Shown here: positions 27,023-35,529 of the stretch, piece by piece
Numbering within the stretch: the stretch's first letter is position 1
Layout of the letters: each line of letters starts with the position of its first letter
Assembly (NCBI GenBank): GCA_902593125.1
Contig: CACJGU010000010.1
Coordinates: 1-40,713, forward strand
Source: an uncultured Alphaproteobacteria bacterium
GTDB taxonomy: Bacteria; Pseudomonadota; Alphaproteobacteria; HIMB59; GCA-002718135
DNA: 40,713 bases
Reading direction: 5' to 3'
Program-made: the position numbers and the translations under genes
Notes under the pieces: model-generated
The model's input: only the letters and a program-made list of their open reading frames with translations
The model's database searches: none
Told to the model about the DNA's origin: nothing

Positions 27023-28755
27023 TGACAAAAAAAAATAAATTTAGATCTGCAGCTTGGTATAATTCAAAATCACATAGAAGAGACACTTTTATTCATAGAG
27101 GATGGATGAGAAATCAAGGTCATCCAAATCATTTATTTGATGGTAGACCTGTAATTGGAATCTGTAATACATGGTCAGAACTTACTCCATGTAATGGTCA
27201 TTTTCGAGAAATTGCAGAGTCAGTGAAAAAAGGAGTTTATGAAGCAGGTGGGTTTCCTCTCGAATTTCCAGTATTTTCAGCAAGTGAGTCAAATTTAAGA
27301 CCCACTGCAATGCTTTTTAGAAATTTAGCAAGTATGGATGTTGAGGAAGCTATTAGAGGTAATCCAATAGATGGCGTGGTTCTGCTAATGGGTTGTGATA
27401 AAACAACACCATCTTTGTTAATGGGTGCAGCAAGTGTTGACCTACCTACCATAGGTGTATCAGGAGGTCCAATGCTAAATGGGCACCATAAAGGTGAAAC
27501 AATTGGTTCTGGTACTGGAGTTTGGCAACTAGATGCAGACTTAAGTGCTGGAAAAATTTCAGAAAATGATTTTATTGAAGCAGAAATTTCAATGAGTCGA
27601 TCAAAAGGTAATTGTATGACAATGGGAACTGCATCAACAATGGGCAGTATGGTAGAGGCTCTAGGAATGTCTCTTCCAAATAATGCAGCAATACCAGCTG
27701 TTGACTCAAGAAGATATGCACTTGCACATATGTCAGGAAAAAGAATTGTAGAAATGGTTAATGAAAATTTAATCATGTCAAAAATAGTAAATAAAAAATC
27801 ATTTGAAAACGCTATCAAGGTAAATGGAGCAATAGGCGGATCAACAAATGCAGTAATACATTTAGCTGCAATTGCTGGAAGATTAGAAATAGATTTAAAA
27901 TTGAATGATTGGGAGACCTCTGGAAAAAATATTCCAACTTTAGTTAACTTGCAGCCATCTGGTAAATATTTAATGGAAGATTTTTATTATGCTGGAGGTG
28001 TGCCTGTTGTAATAAAAAGACTTCTCGAAAAAAATATCCTTAATAAAAATTCACTTACAGTAAATGGTAAAACGATATTTGAAAACAATCACAATGCAAA
28101 ATGCTGGAATAATGATGTTATTAAAGAATTTGATAATCCTTTAGTATCTGATGGAGGAATAAAAGTCTTAAGAGGTAACATAGCGCCTAATGGGGCAATA
28201 ATTAAACCATCTGCAGCAAGTCAAAATCTAATGAAACATAAAGGCAGAGCAGTTGTTTTTGAAAGTGTAGAAGAATTTCATAAAAAAATTGATGATCCAA
28301 ATTTAGATGTAGATGAAAACTCAATTTTAGTTTTAAAAAATTGTGGTCCTAAAGGATATCCGGGAATGGCTGAAGTAGGAAATATGCGTTTACCACAAAA
28401 AGTTCTTAAAAAAGGTATTAGAGATATGATAAGGATATCAGATGCAAGAATGAGTGGGACTGCTTATGGCACCGTAATTCTTCATACTGCTCCAGAGGCA
28501 GCAATCAAAGGACCATTAGCTGCAGTTCAAAATAACGACTATATTGAGATTGATGTAGAAATTGGGTCTATGAATCTTTTAGTAAGCGATGATATTATCA
28601 AAGAAAGATTGGATAAATATAAGCCAATTTTACCAGATATTACCAGTGGTTATCAAAAGATGTACATTGATCATGTTACTCAAGCAGATACTGGTGCAGA
28701 TTTAGATTTTTTAGTTGGTAAACGTGGCTCAGAGGTAAAAAGACACAGTCATTAA
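27022..28755 (+). CDS. IlvD/Edd-family sugar-acid dehydratase (arabonate/xylonate/fuconate type)
   Basis: This iron-sulfur dehydratase is 577 residues. The cysteines at 57 (TPCNGH), 125 (MGCDKTTP) and 198 (KGNCMTMG) have the spacing of the [2Fe-2S] ligands known for L-arabinonate dehydratase (Cys59, 127, 200). VIGICNTWSELTPCNGHFRE and GISDARMSGTA-type loops (here RISDARMSGTAYG) are typical of the sugar-acid branch, as opposed to the branched-chain amino-acid enzyme. It converts an aldonate into its 2-keto-3-deoxy derivative. It is the last gene of the plus-strand operon, 21 bases from the converging enolase. Substrate could be arabonate, xylonate or fuconate. Confidence 0.92.
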   Translation: MTKKNKFRSAAWYNSKSHRRDTFIHRGWMRNQGHPNHLFDGRPVIGICNTWSELTPCNGHFREIAESVKKGVYEAGGFPLEFPVFSASESNLRPTAMLFRNLASMDVEEAIRGNPIDGVVLLMGCDKTTPSLLMGAASVDLPTIGVSGGPMLNGHHKGETIGSGTGVWQLDADLSAGKISENDFIEAEISMSRSKGNCMTMGTASTMGSMVEALGMSLPNNAAIPAVDSRRYALAHMSGKRIVEMVNENLIMSKIVNKKSFENAIKVNGAIGGSTNAVIHLAAIAGRLEIDLKLNDWETSGKNIPTLVNLQPSGKYLMEDFYYAGGVPVVIKRLLEKNILNKNSLTVNGKTIFENNHNAKCWNNDVIKEFDNPLVSDGGIKVLRGNIAPNGAIIKPSAASQNLMKHKGRAVVFESVEEFHKKIDDPNLDVDENSILVLKNCGPKGYPGMAEVGNMRLPQKVLKKGIRDMIRISDARMSGTAYGTVILHTAPEAAIKGPLAAVQNNDYIEIDVEIGSMNLLVSDDIIKERLDKYKPILPDITSGYQKMYIDHVTQADTGADLDFLVGKRGSEVKRHSH

Positions 28756-28776
28756 TTATACAAAATAAACAATTTT

Positions 28777-29964
28777 TTATTCTGTAATTTCAAAGCTATC
28801 TAAATATTTTTTAGACAATTCGATTCCTAAACCGTTTTTCTTTTCATCTAATTCTATATGACCATTTTTAGCTTGTGGTTCTCCATCAAAAATATACCAA
28901 AATAATTCATTGCCAATTTCTACTGGCCAAAAAGGAAAATATTCAACAATAGGTGCATTTATACTACTCATTGAAACATGAAAATTATGTACTTGCCCAG
29001 CATGAGGAATTACAGGTATCTGAAAGGCTTCTGCTAAAGCACAGATTTTATGTGCTTGTGTGATCCCACCTACTCTATTAGTATCAAATTGAACCACATC
29101 TACAGCTTTTTTTTCTAAAAGTTGTCTAAAGCCATATAATGTGTATTCATGTTCGCCTCCTGAAATAGGAGTTCTACAAGAAGCTTTTAAATCAGCATAT
29201 CCATCAATATCATCAGCAATCACTGGCTCCTCTAACCATCTTAAATTTTCATTATCAATTAATCTCATCATTCTTTTTGCATATTCAAATGTCCATCCCA
29301 TATAAACATCCGCCATTAAGTCAACATTATCACCAACTACTGATCTAACTGTTTTAATTAATTCTATATTTTTATTCATACCCTCTGCGCCATCTTTTGG
29401 ACCCCAACCAAAACGTAGTTTCATAGCTTTAAAACCCTGATCTAAATATTCTTGCGCTTCTTTTGCTAATGTATCTAGAGGTTGACTATATAATTTGCTA
29501 GCATAGCAAGGTAGTTTATCTTTGGTTTTACCTCCTAAAAGACTGTACACAGGTTGCTTAGCCGCTTTACCCAAAGCATCCCATATTGCTATATCAACAG
29601 CACTTATTGCTGTCATACCAACACCTTTTCTTCCCCAAGCTAAAGTTTGTCGATACATTTTTTGCCAAATATGTTCATAATCCCAGATACTTTCTCCAAT
29701 GATTGCAGGCTTTAAATAATTATCAACGACAGACTTACACGGTTTTGGAGATAGAGCAGCATTACCAAGACCAATATGTCCATCTTCTGTTTCAACTTCA
29801 ACAACTAACCAACTTAAAAATTTAAAAGTTGACATACCATCAGCACTAATATTTTCTTTATTTAACAAGTCTGCTGCACTAGTGCAAAAATTATCATGTA
29901 TTTTTTGGATAGGACCCTTCCACGTATATAATTTTGCTCTTACGTCTTTAATTTTTGAGGACAT
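28777..29964 (-). CDS. rhmD: L-rhamnonate dehydratase-like enolase-superfamily enzyme
   Basis: The 395-residue protein resembles RhmD-type members of the mandelate racemase group. AWGRKGVGMTAISAVDIAIWD comes before the barrel, and KAMKLRFGWGPKDG is on the second strand. The metal ligands are in LMADVYMGW, RWLEEPVIADD and SGGEHEY. The C-terminal IPHAGQVHNFHVSM holds the catalytic His. RhmD dehydrates L-rhamnonate to 2-keto-3-deoxy-L-rhamnonate. Context agrees: it follows a lactonase and a RhaS-like binding protein in the same minus-strand unit. Close relatives act on L-lyxonate or L-mannonate, so the symbol is a best guess. Confidence 0.82.
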   Translation of the reverse strand: MSSKIKDVRAKLYTWKGPIQKIHDNFCTSAADLLNKENISADGMSTFKFLSWLVVEVETEDGHIGLGNAALSPKPCKSVVDNYLKPAIIGESIWDYEHIWQKMYRQTLAWGRKGVGMTAISAVDIAIWDALGKAAKQPVYSLLGGKTKDKLPCYASKLYSQPLDTLAKEAQEYLDQGFKAMKLRFGWGPKDGAEGMNKNIELIKTVRSVVGDNVDLMADVYMGWTFEYAKRMMRLIDNENLRWLEEPVIADDIDGYADLKASCRTPISGGEHEYTLYGFRQLLEKKAVDVVQFDTNRVGGITQAHKICALAEAFQIPVIPHAGQVHNFHVSMSSINAPIVEYFPFWPVEIGNELFWYIFDGEPQAKNGHIELDEKKNGLGIELSKKYLDSFEITE

Positions 29965-29966
29965 TA

Positions 29967-30875
29967 TTAAATTCTATAATACTTTTCTGCATTAGAAGAA
30001 AACAACTTTATTTTTTCATTATCAGAGTAGTTTTTTGTAATAGTTTTAAAAGAGTTCCAATAATTATCAAAAGTATTGAAAATTTTATCAACTGGAAAGT
30101 TAGAAGCAAACATACATCTCTCAATCCCAAATATTTCAATAGTTTTTTCAACAAATATTTTTGTACTATCAGTTGTCCAATTTGGATTAAACATTCCAAG
30201 ACCAGAAATTTTTGTTACAATATTTTCACAATCTGCAATTTTTTTCATATTATTTTCCCAATGCAAGATGTACTCTTCAGATTGATAACAGGGTTCACCA
30301 GTGTGATTTAAAATAAATAATATATCATGATTATCTTTAGCTAAATTTAACGCATCATCCATTTGATGAGGATAAATTTGAATATCAAAAGATAAATTTC
30401 TATTTTTTAAATTTTTAAAGTTATTCAGCCATTTTGTATTTTTCATAAAATCTTCTGAAGCATGTGAATATTTTGGCTCATCAGTATTGAAAGATAAAAT
30501 TTGTCTAATTCCTCTAGTATTTTTATATTCTTGATGTCGATCAAGTATCTCTACTATGTTATCTTTGGAAAAATCTGCAAATGCAACGATTGCATTTGGT
30601 AGTTTGGAATTATGATTATCGGCTAGTGTTTGAAGCCATTCAGTTTCGCTAACAGGACTATCATCATCATGTTCTGCTTGCACATGAACTGATTTTATTA
30701 AGTTTTGATTTTTAGCATCATTAAGATAATTTTCTAATTTATAGCTTTTTCTAATAGCTCCATAATCACCAAAAAAAGCCTCTCCCTCTTTAACCATTAA
30801 CCAGGAGTATTTAGTTTTCTCATTTTCTAAATCCCATAAATGGTGATGAGCGTCTACTATAGGTAAATTATCCAT
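29967..30875 (-). CDS. COG3618 amidohydrolase, probable L-rhamnono/L-fucono-lactonase
   Basis: This 302-residue metal-dependent hydrolase has a TIM barrel and opens with VDAHHHLWDLE (about 7-17), the HxH metal motif and Trp-Asp pair typical of COG3618. Later conserved elements are VHVQAEHDD, IRQILSF, LILNHTGEP-like (here ILNHTGEPCY) with a barrel His, and CMFASNFPVDK with the C-terminal Asp region. The family includes L-fuconolactonase, L-rhamnonolactonase and muconolactone-type hydrolases. In this operon, between the rhamnose binding protein and the rhamnonate dehydratase, opening of L-rhamnono-1,4-lactone is the natural role. It starts just after a perfect hairpin. Confidence 0.85.
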   Translation of the reverse strand: MDNLPIVDAHHHLWDLENEKTKYSWLMVKEGEAFFGDYGAIRKSYKLENYLNDAKNQNLIKSVHVQAEHDDDSPVSETEWLQTLADNHNSKLPNAIVAFADFSKDNIVEILDRHQEYKNTRGIRQILSFNTDEPKYSHASEDFMKNTKWLNNFKNLKNRNLSFDIQIYPHQMDDALNLAKDNHDILFILNHTGEPCYQSEEYILHWENNMKKIADCENIVTKISGLGMFNPNWTTDSTKIFVEKTIEIFGIERCMFASNFPVDKIFNTFDNYWNSFKTITKNYSDNEKIKLFSSNAEKYYRI

Positions 30876-30888
30876 TTTATAAATTTAT

Positions 30889-30914
30889 GAAGAGCAATAT
30901 TTCTATTGCTCTTC
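30889..30914 (-). other. Intercistronic hairpin after rhaS (ABC system 2)
   Basis: GAAGAGCAATA and TATTGCTCTTC form a perfect 11-base stem with, on the minus strand, a GAAA tetraloop. It lies 10 bases past the rhaS stop and 13 bases before the lactonase start. There is no U-run, so read-through is expected. It probably separates high rhaS expression from lower expression of the enzymes. Confidence 0.72.
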
Positions 30915-30924
30915 AATTAATAAA

Positions 30925-31917
30925 TTAGAAGTTGAAATTATCGATATTGTCAGGGACAAAATCAAGCATTGGTGCTGCATAAATTAAATTATTAGCATTT
31001 ATTACAACATCACCTTGATCTGGAACACTGATAGTCATACCTTCTGACAGCTTCATACCATTTTCAACCATTTGAACAGATAAATAACCTGCTATTTCAC
31101 CTTCAACAGATGGATCCCATAATTGGAATGCTTTTACACATCCACTTTTTAGGAATGGTCTCATTTGGTTTGGAGTTCCAAGACCTGTTACTTGTACTTG
31201 ATCACACTTTCCTGCAGACTCTACAACTTGTGCAGCAGCCGCTACACCAACAGTTGTTGGAGAAATAATTCCTCTTAGATCTGGATACTTAGCAAGTAAA
31301 GCTTCTGCTTCAGTTGTACTTTTTTGTGGATCATCATCTCCGTATACAACACCAAGATATTCCATATCAGAGAACATACCTTTACCGATTATGTTTTCTT
31401 CCATATCTTTGATCCAAGTATTTTGATCTGGAGCATCAGTAGTTGCACTTAAAATTGCAAACTGACCTTTGTGATCAATCAATTGACCCATCAGAGTCAT
31501 TTGCGCAGTTCCAACTGTCGAGAAATCAACCGGCATAATCGCTAAGTCTCTATGAGCTTCACTGCCAGGAATATCACCGTTTACTACCATTACAATTATA
31601 CCTTTTTTTCTAGCTTGATCAAAAACAGTATTAAGGGCATCATTTGAGTTTGGAGAAATCGCAATAACGTCAACACCTCTTTGAATTTCAGCCTTAATGA
31701 AAGGTAATTGTGAAGTAGCATCAGCAGTAGCAGGAGCTACTGTTGAAAAATTGTAACCATATTTTTCTGCTCCAATTTCGAAACCTTTAATAATTGAATC
31801 GAAATATGGGTTACCAGTATTTTTTGGTATGTATACAACTTCAGTTTGTGCAAAAACTCCAGTCGTAAGTAACAAACTTATAATACCAGCAGAAATTAAT
31901 TTGAATATTTTATTCAT
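30925..31917 (-). CDS. rhaS: RhaS-like L-rhamnose-binding periplasmic protein
   Basis: This sugar-binding protein has 330 residues, with a signal peptide to about residue 23 (TTGVFA). The mature start VVYIPKNTGNPYFDSIIKGF, then PATADATSQLPFIKAEIQRG and AISPNSNDALN, closely follow RhaS of the Rhizobium rhamnose ABC importer. AILSATTDAPDQNTWI is another shared box. A GGAGG ribosome site (complement of 31922-31926) precedes the ATG. The ATPase and permeases lie divergently from 32039, so the transporter is split over two operons. Assignment to rhamnose is by recognition of the family, not by tested binding. Related proteins bind autoinducer-2 or other deoxy sugars. Confidence 0.82.
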   Translation of the reverse strand: MNKIFKLISAGIISLLLTTGVFAQTEVVYIPKNTGNPYFDSIIKGFEIGAEKYGYNFSTVAPATADATSQLPFIKAEIQRGVDVIAISPNSNDALNTVFDQARKKGIIVMVVNGDIPGSEAHRDLAIMPVDFSTVGTAQMTLMGQLIDHKGQFAILSATTDAPDQNTWIKDMEENIIGKGMFSDMEYLGVVYGDDDPQKSTTEAEALLAKYPDLRGIISPTTVGVAAAAQVVESAGKCDQVQVTGLGTPNQMRPFLKSGCVKAFQLWDPSVEGEIAGYLSVQMVENGMKLSEGMTISVPDQGDVVINANNLIYAAPMLDFVPDNIDNFNF

Positions 31918-31966
31918 TATTCCTCCTATTGAATTATAAATATTACTTTGAATAAAATTAAATTTT

Positions 31967-31985
31967 TATCAAGAATTAATTGATA
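31967..31985. promoter_or_regulatory. Candidate operator in the divergent rhaS / rhaT control region
   Basis: TATCAA (31967-31972) and TTGATA (31980-31985) are inverted around 7 bases, within the 121-base gap from which both the rhaS operon and the rhaT operon must be transcribed. It is the only clear dyad I see there. No regulator gene is nearby to pair it with. Confidence 0.35.
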
Positions 31986-32038
31986 TTTTTACTTATTATT
32001 TATAAAAAATTAACCTACAATATGTATAGAGAGTATGT

Positions 32039-33523
32039 ATGCAATTAAAAACTCATAATATTGGTAAAACATTTAGTGGTGTTAATGTTCTACGAAATGT
32101 AGATTTTGATCTCAAGCCAGGTGAAGTTCATGCTTTAGTTGGAGAAAATGGAGCTGGTAAGTCTACATTTGTAAAAATACTAAGCGGTGTTTATACTCCA
32201 ACTGAGGGAAATATTTATTTGGATGAAAAAAATGTAGAAATTACATCCCCAATAGTAGCACAGCGAAATGGAGTTTCATTAATTCACCAGGAACCCCAAT
32301 CATTTTCCCATCTTTCAGTAGCAGAAAATATTTTCATGGGTCATATGGATGGAAACAACTTATCAAGAGTCAAGTGGCAAGAAATTAATAGTAGGTCAAA
32401 TGAAATTTTAGAGTCAATAGGATTAAAAATTGATCCAAAAATAATTATGGATGGCTTATCAATTGCAGATCAGCAAATGATAGAAATTGCTGGAGCTCTT
32501 TCTAAAAATTCCAAAGTATTAATAATGGATGAACCTACTTCACCATTAACACCAAATGAGGTAGGTAAATTATTTGAAATTGTTAATAAACTAAAATCAA
32601 ATGGAATGGCAATTATTTTTATTAGCCATAGATTAGAAGAGATTAGGCAAATTTCAGACAGAGTAACTATTTTTAGAGATGGAGATTTAATTACTACAAA
32701 AAATATAAATGAAGTAACCAATGAACAAATTATAAAATTTATGATTGGCAGAAATATTGATGATACAGAAGTTAAAGACAATGAATTTCTTAAAACAGAA
32801 GATTATATTTTGAATGTAAAAAACCTTTCTTTATCAAAAAAATTTGATGATATTTCGTTTAATTTAAAAAAAGGAGAAATATTGGGGTTTGCAGGTCTTG
32901 TAGGGGCTGGAAGAACTGAAGTAGCAAAAAGTATTTTTGGTGCAGAAAAATTTGATAAAGGTCAAATAATTTTTAAAGATAAAAGTATTATAAATAATTC
33001 TCCTAATGAGGCAATTAATAGAGGTTTTGCCTATGTACCTGAAGATAGAAAACAAATGGGTATTTTTGGCCCTGTTGCTGTAGAGGATAATGTAACATCA
33101 GCAGTACCAAAAGACATATCTAATAATTTAGGTCTAATAAATACTAAAATTGTTACTTCAATGACAAAAGACTATATTAAAAAATTTAATATTGTCCTAA
33201 CATCTGGAAGACAGTTAATTGAAGAGCTGTCCGGTGGCAATCAACAAAAATGTATAATTTCTAAATGGTTACTTTCTAGGCCTAAAGTTTTAATTTTAGA
33301 TGAACCTACTAGAGGAGTTGATGTTGGAGTAAAATCAGAAATGTATGAAATTATTAATCAATTGGCTAAAGAAGGTACTGCAATAATTTTAATTTCTTCA
33401 GAGTTGCCTGAAATACTATCTTTATCACATCGAATAATAGTAATGCGAGAGGGAAAAATTACAAAAATATTAAATAACGAAGAGGCAACACAAGAAAATA
33501 TTATGAGTTATGCAATAAATTAA
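32039..33523 (+). CDS. rhaT: Rhamnose-type sugar ABC transporter ATP-binding protein, two NBDs
   Basis: This 494-residue RbsA-type ATPase has two fused nucleotide-binding domains. NBD1 has Walker A GENGAGKSTFVK (about 37-48), a degenerate signature (LSIADQQMIEIAGAL) and Walker B VLIMDEPTSPL. NBD2 has the usual degenerate Walker A (GLVGAGRTEVAKS), an intact signature LSGGNQQKCIISKW and Walker B VLILDEPTRGVD. This asymmetry is normal for the class. It heads the plus-strand operon with two permeases, divergent from the RhaS-like gene, and so is named after rhizobial rhaT, which is unrelated to the enterobacterial RhaT symporter. Two ATGs are near; the in-frame one is at 32039. Confidence 0.86.
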   Translation: MQLKTHNIGKTFSGVNVLRNVDFDLKPGEVHALVGENGAGKSTFVKILSGVYTPTEGNIYLDEKNVEITSPIVAQRNGVSLIHQEPQSFSHLSVAENIFMGHMDGNNLSRVKWQEINSRSNEILESIGLKIDPKIIMDGLSIADQQMIEIAGALSKNSKVLIMDEPTSPLTPNEVGKLFEIVNKLKSNGMAIIFISHRLEEIRQISDRVTIFRDGDLITTKNINEVTNEQIIKFMIGRNIDDTEVKDNEFLKTEDYILNVKNLSLSKKFDDISFNLKKGEILGFAGLVGAGRTEVAKSIFGAEKFDKGQIIFKDKSIINNSPNEAINRGFAYVPEDRKQMGIFGPVAVEDNVTSAVPKDISNNLGLINTKIVTSMTKDYIKKFNIVLTSGRQLIEELSGGNQQKCIISKWLLSRPKVLILDEPTRGVDVGVKSEMYEIINQLAKEGTAIILISSELPEILSLSHRIIVMREGKITKILNNEEATQENIMSYAIN

Positions 33524-33524
33524 T

Positions 33525-34511
33525 ATGACATTATTTGATAAATTTTTGAGAATAAGAGAACTTGGAATTTTTTCTATAATTGTCGTTTTTGTTGTTGTTG
33601 CATCAATAATAGATCCAAGATTTATGACGATAGATAGCTGGCGTGCTGTGTTTCTTGCAATACCATTAATCTTAGTCATGGCAATGGGTCAAATGATGGT
33701 TATCATTTGCAGACATGTTGATATATCTATTGGGTCAATATTAGCATTTTCAGCAATCGTAATCGGATTACTGTATATTCAATTCCCTGGATTATCACTT
33801 TGGTTATCATTAATTATTACTGCCTTTGTGGGTTTAGTAATGGGACTAATAAATGGTTTCATAGTGACGAGATTTAATGTTCATTCAATTATAGTTACAC
33901 TTGGAACATTGAGTTTGTATAGAGGTTTAGTTTTTATTGTAAGTGGCGGAAGACAAATTGATAGAAACGATATTCCAGAACACGTAGTTTCATTTTCTCA
34001 AACTTCTTTTTTTTTCTCAATTCCAGGAATTTTAATTTTTAGTGCAATAATTGTAATTATTACTCATTTAGTTATGCGTCATTCAGTTTTAGGTCGTGAA
34101 ATTTATGCAACAGGAAGTAATCCAGTAGCTGCACACTTAAAAGGAATTAATGTTACTAAAGTTACATTATTCTGTTTTGGTGTATGTGGAATGTTAGCAG
34201 GTGTAGCAGGTCTATTTTATGCATCAAGATTTGGATATGTGAATCCTGGTGTAACCGGGGTAGGAATTGAATTTATAGTAATTGCAGGTGTAATTATTGG
34301 AGGCACAAGTATTACTGGCGGTTCTGGAAGTGTATTAGGAACATTTTTAGGAATACTTCTTCTAGGAATTATTAATGTAGCATTACCGGTTTTGAATATT
34401 CCTGGAGAGTTTCAAAAAGCAATTTATGGTTTGATTATTGTAGTAGCATTATCTCTTGATCAATTGATAATTTACAGAATGAAAAAATTAAGTGGTGGAA
34501 TTAATGCTTAA
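33525..34511 (+). CDS. rhaP: Rhamnose-type sugar ABC transporter permease, first
   Basis: The 328-residue BPD_transp_2 permease has about nine helices. RHVDISIGSILAFSAIVIG is the early cytoplasmic loop, NVHSIIVTLGTLSLYRGLVF is the next conserved box, and IEFIVIAGVIIGGTSITGGSGSV is the C-terminal coupling loop. It follows the ATPase by one base, and its last codons overlap the second permease. Its naming follows the rhizobial order rhaT-rhaP-rhaQ. The transporter thus has two different permeases, giving a heterodimeric channel. Confidence 0.84.
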   Translation: MTLFDKFLRIRELGIFSIIVVFVVVASIIDPRFMTIDSWRAVFLAIPLILVMAMGQMMVIICRHVDISIGSILAFSAIVIGLLYIQFPGLSLWLSLIITAFVGLVMGLINGFIVTRFNVHSIIVTLGTLSLYRGLVFIVSGGRQIDRNDIPEHVVSFSQTSFFFSIPGILIFSAIIVIITHLVMRHSVLGREIYATGSNPVAAHLKGINVTKVTLFCFGVCGMLAGVAGLFYASRFGYVNPGVTGVGIEFIVIAGVIIGGTSITGGSGSVLGTFLGILLLGIINVALPVLNIPGEFQKAIYGLIIVVALSLDQLIIYRMKKLSGGINA

Positions 34512-35484
34512 AAAATTTTCAATTTATTTAAGTGAGAACCCAACATTAAGATATTGGATTGTAAGACCTGAATGGGTTGCAGTAATTTTACTTATAATCT
34601 CAATTATCTCATCAATTCAATTATCACCATTTTTTGCAGATTTAGCATTTATCATGGACTCGGCTACACCTTATGTTGAATACGGTTTGATTGCAATAAT
34701 ACTAACATTGATTATCATTTCTGGAGAGATAGATTTATCAATTGCTTCAATGATAGCTCTAACAGCTGTAATATTTGGTACTGCTTATAACGCAGGAATT
34801 GGCATGCCATTGTCTATGATAATAGCTCTTTTATCTGGAACTCTATGTGGTTTATTTAATGGTATTCTCGTAACACAGTTAAAAATACCATCAATAATAC
34901 TAACAATAGGAACATTAACTCTTTACAGAGGAATAGCACAATCACTTGCTAGCGATTTCTCTTTAGGTGGTTATCCATCTTGGTTTATAGGTATTGATTA
35001 TCGTTATGTAGGAATAATACCAATACCAGTTATTATATTTACAGTTTTTGCAATTGTAGTTGGGTTTTTCTTGAGTTCGACAATTTATGGTAAACAACTT
35101 TATTTAATCGGCACAAATCCACAAACTGCAAAATATTCTGGAATTAAAGTTGATCGTATAAAACTGTTATTATTCACTTTATCAGGTTTAGTTTGTGGTA
35201 TTGCTGGTATTTTGACAACTTCAAGATTAGCTGTTGCAAGATTTAATATGGCTACAGGAGCGGAACTTGAAATAGTTTTGATGGTTATGTTAGGAGGCAC
35301 TTATATTTTTGGTGGCAGAGGAAATATCTTTGGAACTTTTGTAGCTTTTTGGATAGTAGTTATTTTAAGAGCAGGACTAAACGTTGCTAGAATAAAAATT
35401 GAGTCACAATTAACAATTCTAGGTGCTATGTTAATTATAGCGATAATATTAACAAATTATATTTATTCTAAGTCTCAAAAATAA
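34504..35484 (+). CDS. rhaQ: Rhamnose-type sugar ABC transporter permease, second
   Basis: This second permease of the same family is 326 residues from the ATG at 34504. In-frame GTG codons at 34492 and 34495 are possible earlier starts, but they lie in the GGTGG run that best serves as its ribosome site. The gene overlaps rhaP by 8 bases. GEIDLSIASMIALTAVIFG and KIPSIILTIGTLTLYRGIAQ are the family boxes, and LEIVLMVMLGGTYIFGGRGNIFG is the coupling loop. It ends the transporter part of the operon; a dioxygenase gene follows after 45 bases. Confidence 0.84.
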   Translation: MLKKFSIYLSENPTLRYWIVRPEWVAVILLIISIISSIQLSPFFADLAFIMDSATPYVEYGLIAIILTLIIISGEIDLSIASMIALTAVIFGTAYNAGIGMPLSMIIALLSGTLCGLFNGILVTQLKIPSIILTIGTLTLYRGIAQSLASDFSLGGYPSWFIGIDYRYVGIIPIPVIIFTVFAIVVGFFLSSTIYGKQLYLIGTNPQTAKYSGIKVDRIKLLLFTLSGLVCGIAGILTTSRLAVARFNMATGAELEIVLMVMLGGTYIFGGRGNIFGTFVAFWIVVILRAGLNVARIKIESQLTILGAMLIIAIILTNYIYSKSQK

Positions 35485-35529
35485 TAACTTTTTTATTGCA
35501 AAAAGTTAATTTTATGGCAAAAATATTAT

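Noticed and set aside
27237-27818. 193-codon open frame on the minus strand inside the IlvD/Edd gene
   Set aside because: It lies wholly opposite a strongly conserved gene with intact motifs, has no family features, and reads as the complement of the dehydratase codons.
29955-30311. 118-codon plus-strand frame across the lactonase gene
   Set aside because: It is antisense to the COG3618 protein, rich in Ile/Phe/Cys as expected from reverse-complemented AT-rich coding sequence, and has no start context.
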